This document shows, piece by piece, positions 56,285 to 64,000 of a stretch of 64,000 bases of DNA. The translations under genes were made by a program, and so were the position numbers. The stretch is from Panopea generosa (taxonomy: Eukaryota; Mollusca; Bivalvia; Adapedonta; Hiatellidae). Position 1 is the first letter of the stretch. The number at the start of each line of letters is the position of its first letter. The stretch covers positions 6,016,062 through 6,080,061 of the forward strand of contig CM055905.1 of the NCBI GenBank assembly GCA_029582155.1, read 5' to 3'. The notes under the pieces were generated by a model, which saw only the letters and a list, made by a program, of their open reading frames with translations, had not been told where the DNA came from and did not search any database.

Positions 56285-56589
56285 GATAGAATCTGACTAA
56301 ATTCGGGATCTGAAGTCTCAATTTAAACGCATTTATTGCCTTATTTTGTTTTGAAACATAATAGTCTTAGGTAACCGCGTTCATATTTTCATTTGAGTTT
56401 TACCGTAACAACTCGAGGAATATATTATACCTTTAATATAACAGCAGAATACAACCAAATTAAAATATATGTGTAAGCCGTTTAATTTAGGTTGGCAATT
56501 GACTACCTTATCTGTATTTGCATGATACGAATGGTTGAATATAGGTGTCTGTTGTAAAAACCTAATAATAAAATAACATTTAAATGTAA

Positions 56590-59150
56590 TGACAGAGAAC
56601 ATATTATAATACATTTAATATTATGATTCATAAAATATAATATAATACATAAATATAATGATTCATAAAATATAATATAATTTATATACTATAATAATTC
56701 AAAAAATCTAATATAATACATAAATATAAAGATTCATTAAATATAATATAATACACATAATATAATGATATATTAAATCTAATATAATACATAAACATAA
56801 TGATTCATAAAATCTAATATAATACATATAATATAATGCTTGATTAAATATAATTTAATACATAAATATAATGATTCATGAAATTTAATATAATAAATAT
56901 AATAATTTATAATGATTCATGAAATCTAATATAATTATATAACGATTCATAAAATATAATATAATAAATAAATATAATGATTTATGAAATCAAATATAAT
57001 ACATATACTATAATGATTCATATAATACAATACATAAATATTATGATTCATAAGATATAATATAATAATATAATGATTCATAAAATATAATATAATAAAA
57101 TAACAATTCATAAAATCTCATATGATATATATAATATAATGATTCATCAAAATCTAATATAATACATATAATATAACGATTCATAAAATATAATATGATA
57201 CATAAATATAATGATTCATCAAATCTAATATAATACATAGTATATAATGATTCACAAAATATAATACATATAATATAATGAGTTATAAAATCTAATATAA
57301 TACAAAAATATAATGATAAAAAAAATATAATAATACATAAATATAATGATTCATCAAATCTAATCTATTACATATAATAAATGATTCATAAAATAGTATA
57401 TAATACATAAATATATTGATTCATCAAATCTAATATAATATAATGATTCATAAAATCTTATATAATACATAAATATAATGATTCATAAAATATAATATAA
57501 TACATAAATATAATGATTCATAAAATCTAATATAATGCACAAAATTAATGATTCATTTAATCTAAAATAATACATATAATATAATGATTCATAAAATATA
57601 ATATATAAATAAATATAATGATTCATAAAATATTTTATAATAATATAATGATTCGTGAAAATCTAATATAATACATATAATATAATGATTCATGAAATAT
57701 AATATAATACATAAATATTATAATTAATAAGATATTATATAATACATAAATATAATGATTCATAAAATATACTATAAAACAAAAATATAATGATTATAAA
57801 AATTTAATTTAATACATAAATATAATGATTCATCAAATCTAATATAATACGTATAATAAAATGATTCATAAAAAAGTATATTTTACATAAATATATTGAT
57901 TCATAAAATCGAATATAAAACATCTAATATAATGATTCATAAAATCTTATATAATACATAAATATAATGATTCATTAATTCGAATATAATACCTATAATA
58001 AAATGATTCATAAAATAGTATATAATACATATATTGATTCATAAAATCTTATATAATACATATTATATAATGATTCATAAAATCTTATATAATACATAAA
58101 TATAAGGATTCATAAAATATAATATAATACATAAATATGATGATTCATAAATTCTAATATAATGCACAAAATTAATGACTCATTTAATCTAAAATTATAC
58201 ATAAATATAATGATTCATTAAATCTAATATAATACATATAATATAATGATTTATAAAATATAATATAATACATAGATATAATGATTCATTAAATCTAATA
58301 TATTCATTCATAATATATAATATAATACATGAATATAATGATGCATAAAATATAATATAATGATTCATTAAAACTAATATAATACATATAATATAATGAT
58401 TTATAAAATCTAATGTAATACATAAATATAATGATTCATAAAATCTAATATAATACATATAATATAATGATTTATAAAATCTAATATTATACATAAATAT
58501 AATGATTCATAAAATCTAATATAATACATATAAAATAATTATACCTAAAGTCTGCTAATACATATAATATAATGATTCATCAAATCTAATATTATACATA
58601 TAATATAATGATTCATAAAATCTAACACAATACATAAATATAATGATTCTTAAAATGTTATATAATACATATAATATAATACATTAATATAATGATTGAT
58701 AAAATATAATATAATACATATAATATAATGATTCATAAAATATAATACAATACATCTTATATAGCTAAAACTAAAATCTGATAATACATTTAATATAATG
58801 ATTCATAAAATACAATATAATACATATAATATAATGATAGATAAAATATAATAATACATATAGTAGTAGTAAAGTAATATATAAAATAGAATTATACATA
58901 AATTACAATATAATACATATAGTATAATGATAGATAAAATATAATAATGCATATACTAGTAGTATAATGATATATACAATATAATTATATATCAAATCTA
59001 ATATTACATATAGTATAATGATGGATAAAATATAATAATACATATACTAGTAGTAAAATTATATATACAATATAATCATACATAAAATACAATATAATTA
59101 TATATAAAATCTATTAATACATATAGTATAATGATAGATAACATATAATA
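56590..59150. repeat. AT-rich minisatellite in the C1q intron
   Basis: About 2.5 kb of units of about 33-37 bp built on TATAATGATTCATAAAATCT followed by AATATAATACATAAA. After about 58800 the unit changes to a ATAATGATAGATAAAATA / ACATATACTAGTAG form. Extremely AT-rich. The array stops about 25 bp before the acceptor of the C1q exon. Minus-strand frames in it are repeat artefacts. Confidence 0.93.
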
Positions 59151-59176
59151 ATGTACATATAATATACTGATTGTAG

Positions 59177-59595
59177 GTTTCGCAGTGAAGCCGCCAGTCG
59201 TTTTTCATGTAAGAACAGTGTCCGACACAAGTCCAGCAGTTGGTGATATACTTAAGTTCACCAATACTTTAGCCAACACAGACAACGTGTACGATACGAG
59301 TACCGGGTATTTTACTGCGCCAGTCAATGACACGTACTGGTTTGCAGTACAGATATGTGGCTCTACACCAAAAAGATGGATAAATTATAGACTGTTTGTC
59401 AACGACATACAACTCACCGACACAAGCTTATATGCGCAAAACTCCCACGATTGTTCTTCAGTAAACGCTGTTTCAGTGCTGAGCAAGGACGACCGTGTTT
59501 GTGTAAAGGTCGGACCTCAGACAAATACCGGCTCCACCGTAATTGGTAGTGGAAACTATAGATGGAGCATGTTCAGTGGTACCTTGGTAAACTAA
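59177..59595 (+). CDS. C1q-domain protein, exon 2 (C1q globular domain)
   Basis: The acceptor TACTGATTGTAG is followed by GF-AVKPPVVFHVRTVSDTS, in phase with exon 1 (split Gly). The exon holds one complete C1q/TNF-fold domain: VVFHVR, GDILKFTNTLANTD, the conserved YDTSTGYFTAPVNDTYWFAV segment, NDIQLTDTS, AVSVLSKDDRVCVKVG, and SGNYRWSMFSGTLVN just before the TAA at 59593-59595. F-x-F-x-G-x-L-type endings and Y-F-T-A-P are family signatures. The jelly-roll trimer binds ligands such as microbial surfaces in known bivalve members; the ligand here is unknown. Confidence 0.95.
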
Positions 59596-59619
59596 CAATG
59601 CCATTTTATGAAACTATTA

Positions 59620-59860
59620 ACGTATTGTCAGTAAGATTTTACTTGCGCTCATTAATCTTCGCCAACGTGATATGGCGTTCAAACGCCTTCTCCGTGCAGC
59701 TTTTCATGAATGCAACAAAATGTCCATATAATAATGTTCTGATATCGGTGTGTCAACATTAGTAACAATATTTACGTTCCGACAACGAAAATTAATTAAC
59801 GGATATACACGGAGTATTCATGAGTGCCAGGTAAATCCTAACGCACAATAACAGTTTATA
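59620..59860 (+). repeat. C1q 3' UTR segment shared with 31.5 kb
   Basis: Part of the C1q 3' UTR. It aligns with 31546-31780 (CCTTCTCCGTGCAGCT, TATTCATGAGTG, CAGGTAAATCCTAAC). Confidence 0.7.
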
Positions 59861-59892
59861 TAAGACCTTTATTGTATATGAATACCAATTGC

Positions 59893-59898
59893 AATAAA
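59893..59898 (+). terminator. Polyadenylation signal of the C1q gene
   Basis: AATAAA about 300 bp downstream of the C1q stop codon, the first canonical signal on the plus strand after it. The cleavage site is not determined. Confidence 0.6.
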
Positions 59899-59949
59899 GA
59901 TCATTAAAACAACCTTAATGCATTATTGAGTGTGCGTTTCTTTCAAGTA

Positions 59950-60250
59950 AGTTTAGCTCTGTCGGTAAAGCATTCACCTTGTCAGCGGAAGGTCTGGGGT
60001 CCTAGTCCCGGACTGACTGTATAGTTTTGCCGGATCCGCTTAGCTCAGCCGGTAGCCTGCTTGACTATCAATCAAAGAGTAATGAGTTGGAATCCTTGCT
60101 CAGCCGCAGTTTTCGTGATGGTTGATATACTTCATTACAGCTTACTGACAGTCGTCTGATTCAAGTGGGAAAGTTATCGTTTCAATGCAGAGAAAGGTGT
60201 TACCTTCCACGACCCCAGGAAAGATCGGATAGGTTGATTAATTCAAAATA
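59950..60250 (+). mobile_element. Two tRNA-headed SINE copies (family 4 and a lone head)
   Basis: 59950-60025 is a lone tRNA-like head (TTAGCTCTGTCGGTAAAGCA, GGGGTCCTAGTCCCGG). At 60030-60250 a second head (TTAGCTCAGCCGGTAGCC) is followed by the family 4 body (TGATTCAAGTGGGAAAGTTA). The heads look like tRNA D- and T-arms, but the acceptor ends do not pair. Confidence 0.65.
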
Positions 60251-60406
60251 TTTAACAAACAAACAAATAAGCTTTCAATCGCCACATCTCTTAATAGTAA
60301 AATTTATAATTTAAATATTTCTATACATATAAACATGGAATTCACAATATTAAAGAGGTTGAACTCAATCCGATTAGTTTTAGTTATTCAACTATCAGTA
60401 TAAAAG

Positions 60407-60525
60407 GGGTCCTCCGTGGCCGAGCGGTCAAAGGCGACGTCTCCAAAAACTTCATGTAAAACAGTTTGCCAGTTACTTGCGAAACGGCGGTGGTTCTACT
60501 CAGATTCATTCCGAGGTATTTGTCA
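60407..60525 (+). mobile_element. SINE family 1, internally deleted copy
   Basis: TCCTCCGTGGCCGAGCGGTC is a well preserved head. It jumps, with loss of the B box, to ACTTCATGTAAAACAGTTTG, CCAGTTACTTGCG and CAGATTCATTCCGAGGTAT, and then stops. Confidence 0.65.
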
Positions 60526-60529
60526 GAAT

Positions 60530-61010
60530 ATGAGATTAGTCTATATATGTTGACATGTATAACTGTAAAACTAGACAGGTATATATTGACACGTACATGT
60601 TTATTCAACTGTGAGATATTTTAAACATGTTCAATTCCTGTTGTACTTTAGAGGTGTGAACATGCATTCAAGACAGACAATATGGTTAGTTTATGTAATT
60701 GTAATAAATAGTTTTATCAGTTTATAAAAATCAATTATCAATTTAATTATTTAGAGAATTGTAGAGTTATATTAATGTGTTTATAAGTCAGTTATATATT
60801 AAATAACTTAGAACTGTATGGTTTATTAATTTGTATTATAAATTTGCCTTATACATGTATAACCTGTATTTATAACTCATAATCAATTTATCAACCTTGG
60901 GTATTTTCAGTACTAAAATGGGGTTTGTAAATTGTAGGTCAAACTACTTGAGTTTAGTGGCCAGGGAATTAATACATGGTGAAGTGAAGAAAGCTGAGTG
61001 CTCAAAGTTG
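60530..61010. other. Unassigned sequence
   Basis: AT-rich, TTTATAA-type sequence. No gene or repeat is recognised. Confidence 0.4.
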
Positions 61011-61014
61011 TAGA

Positions 61015-64000
61015 ATAGTAATGTGAAGCAGTGTGCTGCAATGTATGGAATAACTCTGTGAAGCTGTGTGCTGCAATGTATAGACTAACTCTGTGAAGTT
61101 GTGTGCTGCAATGTATACACTAACTCTGTGAAGCTGTGTGCTGCAATGTATAGACTTACTCTGTGAAGTTGTGTGCTCCAATGTATAGACTAACTCTGTG
61201 AAGTTGTGTGCAGCAATGTATAGAAAAACTCTGTAAAGCTGTGTGCTCCAAGTTGTAGAACAACGATGTGAAACTGAGTGCTACAATGTATAGAATAACT
61301 CTGTGAAGTTGTGTGCTCCAAGTTGTAGAATAACGATGTGAAACTGTGTGCTACAATGTATAGAATAACTCTGTGAAGTTGTGTGCTCCAAGTTGTAAAA
61401 TAACAATGTGAAGCTGTGTGCTGCAATGTATAGACTAACTCTGTGAAGCTGTGTGCAGCAATGTATAGACTAACTCTGTGAAACTGTGTGCAGCAATGTA
61501 TAGAAAAACTCTGTGAAGCTGTGTACTCCAAGTTGTAGAACAACGATGTGAAACTGTGTGCTACAATGTATAGAATAACTCTGTGAAACTGTGTGCTCCA
61601 AGTTGTAGAATAACAATGTGAAGCTGTGTGCTGCAATGTATAGAATAACTCTGTGAAGTTGTGTGCTCCAAGTTGTAAAAAAACAATGTGAATCTGTGTG
61701 CTGCAATGTATAGACTAACTCTGTGAAGCTGTGTGCAGCAATATATAGAAAAACTCTGTGAAGCTGTGTGCTCCAAGTTGTAGAACAACGATGTGAAACT
61801 GTGTGCTACAATGTATAGAATAACTCTGTGAAACTGTGTGCAGCAATGTATAGAAAAACTCTGTGAAGCTGTGTACTCCAAGTTGTAGAACAACGATGTG
61901 AAACTGTGTGCTACAATGTATAGAATAACTCTGTGAAACTGTGTGCTCCAAGTTGTAGAATAACAATGTGAAGCTGTGTGCTGCAATGTATAGAATAACT
62001 CTGTGAAGTTGTGTGCTCCAAGTTGTAAAAAAACAATGTGAATCTGTGTGCTGCAATGTATAGACTAACTCTGTGAAGCTGTGTGCAGCAATATATAGAA
62101 AAACTCTGTGAAGCTGTGTGCTCCAAGTTGTAGAACAACGATGTGAAACTGTGTGCTACAATGTATAGAATAACTCTGTGAAGCTGTGTGCTCCAAGTTG
62201 TAGAATAACAATGTGAAGCTGTGTGCTGCAATGTATAGAATAACTCTGTGAAGTTGTGTGCTCCAAGTTGTAAAATAACAATGTGGAGCCTAGTGCTGCA
62301 ATGTATAGAATAATTCTGTGAAGATGTGTGCTCCAAGCTGTAGACTAACGATGTGAAGCTGTGTGCTGCAATGTATAGAATAACTCTGTGAAGTTGTGTG
62401 CTCCAAGTTGTAGAATAACGATGTGAAACTGTGTGCTCCAAGTTTAAAATAACGATGTGAAGCTGTGTGCTGTAATATATAGAATAACTCTTTGAAGTTG
62501 TGTGCTCCAAGTTGTAGAATAATGATGTGAAACTGTGTGCTACAATGTATAGAATAACTCTCTGAAGTTGTGTGCTCCAAGTTGTAAAATAATAATGTGA
62601 AGCTGTGTGCTGCAATGTATAGACTAACTCTGTGAAGCTGTGTGCTGCAATGTATAGACTAACTCTGTGAAGCTGTGTGCAGCAATGTATAGAAAAACTC
62701 TGTGAAGCTGTGTACTCCAAGTTGTAGAACAACGATGTGAAACTGTGTGCTACAATGTATAGAATAACTCTATGAAAATGTGTGCTCCAAGTTGTAGAAT
62801 AACAATGTGAAGCTGTGTGCTACAATGCATAGAACAACTCTGTGAAGTTGTGTGCTACAAGTTGTAAAAAAACAATGTGAAGCTGTGTGTTGCAATGTAT
62901 AGACTAACTCTGTGAAGCTGTGTGCTGCAATGTATAGACTAACTCTGTGAAGCTGTGTGCTGCAATGTATAGACTAACTCTGTGAAGCTGTGTGCAGCAA
63001 TGTATAGAATAACTCTGTGAAGCTGTGAACTCCAAGTTGTAGAAAAACGATGTGAAACTGTGTGCTACAATGTATAGAATAACTCTGTGAAGCTGTGTGC
63101 TCCAAGTTGTATAATAACAATGTGAAGCTGTGTGCTGCAATGTATAGAATAACTCTGTGAAGTTGTGTGCTCCAAGTTGTAGAATAACGATGTGAAACTG
63201 TGTGCTCCAAGTTGTAAAATAATGATGTGAAGCTGTGTGCTGCAATGTATAGAATAACTCTGTGAAGTTGTGTGCTCCAAGTTGTAGAATAACGATGTGA
63301 AGCTGTGTGTTGCAATGTATAGAATAACTCTGTGAAGTTAACTCTGTGAAACTGTGTGCTGCAAGTTGTAGAATAACAATGTGAAGCAGTGTGCTGCAAT
63401 GTATTGAATAACTCTGTGAAGTTGTGTGCTCCAAGTTGTAGAATAACGATGTGAAGCTGTGTGTTGCAATGTATAGAATAACTCTGTCCAGTTAACTCTG
63501 TAAAACTGTGTGCTCAAAGTTGTAGAATAACAATGTGAAGCAGTGTGCTGCAATGTATAGAATAACTCTGTGAAGTTGTGTGCTCCAAGTTGTAGAATAA
63601 CGATGTGAAGCTGTGTGCTGTAATGTATAGAATAACTCTGTGAAGTTGTGTGCTCCAAATTGTAGAATAACGATTTGAAACTGTGTGTTACAACGTATAG
63701 AATAACTCTGTGAAGTTGTGTGCTCAAAGTTGTAAAATAACAATGTGAAGCTGTGTGCTGCAATGTATAGAATAACTCTGTGAAGTTGTGTGCTCCAAGT
63801 TGTAAAATAACAATGTGGAGCTGTGTGCTGCAATGAATAGAATAACTCTGTGAAGTGGTATGCTCCAAGTTGTAGAATAACGATGTGAAGCTGTGTGCTG
63901 CAATGTATAGAATAACTATGTGAAGTTGTGTGCTCCAAGTTGTAGAATAACGATGTGAAACTGTGTGCTACAATGTATAGAATAACTCTGTGAAGCTATG
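61015..64000. repeat. 35-bp minisatellite in 70-bp dimers, open at the right edge
   Basis: Two alternating 35-bp monomers, CTGTGAAGTTGTGTGCTCCA-AGTTGTAGAATAA and GATGTGAAACTGTGTGCTAC-AATGTATAGAATAA, form 70-bp dimers for about 3 kb (about 85 monomers) and continue past 64000. Some stretches repeat only the second type. Long minus frames of up to 273 codons arise because 35 is not a multiple of three but the unit holds few stops on that strand; they encode only rotating repeats and are not genes. Confidence 0.95.

Noticed and set aside
61190-63938. Long minus-strand frames (up to 273 codons) at the right end
   Set aside because: They encode only the rotating 35-bp monomer in three frames.

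Overview
The window looks like AT-rich nuclear DNA from a marine bivalve mollusc, or a close lophotrochozoan. The reasons are the spliced genes (signal peptide plus coiled coil plus C1q, cbEGF exons, an Ig-type receptor), many tRNA-headed SINEs, CR1/L2-type LINE relics, several MITE families and megabase-style minisatellite arrays. No bacterial-type gene organisation is present. Most long reading frames lie inside tandem repeats and are not genes. All assignments come from reading the sequence; no database search was run.

Three genes can be supported. (1) An EGF-like gene on the minus strand has four consecutive exons at 8128-8062, 7396-7292, 5558-5418 and 1140-1000. They join in frame and the gene runs out of the left edge. 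A TATA box with a short ATG exon at 24.7 kb could be its start, but the link is unproven. (2) A transmembrane receptor on the minus strand has Ig-like exons at 44118-44049 and 42454-42148, a transmembrane exon at 40083-39930, and cytoplasmic exons at 39045-38979 and 36685-36597. The tail carries two tyrosine motifs spaced as in an ITAM. The large Ig exon has a frame break, so the locus may be decaying. (3) A two-exon secreted C1q-domain protein on the plus strand (54573-55059 joined to 59177-59595) has a 4.1 kb intron largely filled by an AT-rich minisatellite.

Layout: 1-8.1 kb, EGF exons with a 33-bp minisatellite in an intron; 8.4-12.6 kb, linked 101-bp and 57-bp arrays; 13.1-16.7 kb, a 74-bp satellite; 17-28.7 kb, dispersed repeats, SINEs and a 2.8 kb LINE with a nested micro-insertion; 28.8-34.5 kb, MITEs, a solo LTR, a mariner end and a copy of a C1q 3' UTR-like segment; 34.6-36.15 kb, an 18-bp array with a 321-bp higher-order period; 36.5-44.1 kb, the receptor with a LINE and a MITE in it; 44.2-54.5 kb, SINEs, a CRE-like 29-bp array, a palindrome cluster, a mariner relic and a TTAA-flanked MITE; 54.5-59.9 kb, the C1q gene; 61.0-64.0 kb, a 35-bp array running off the right edge.

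If expressed, C1q-domain proteins, EGF-repeat proteins and an Ig/ITAM-like receptor would fit an immune-recognition neighbourhood of a kind common in bivalves. That grouping is inference only.
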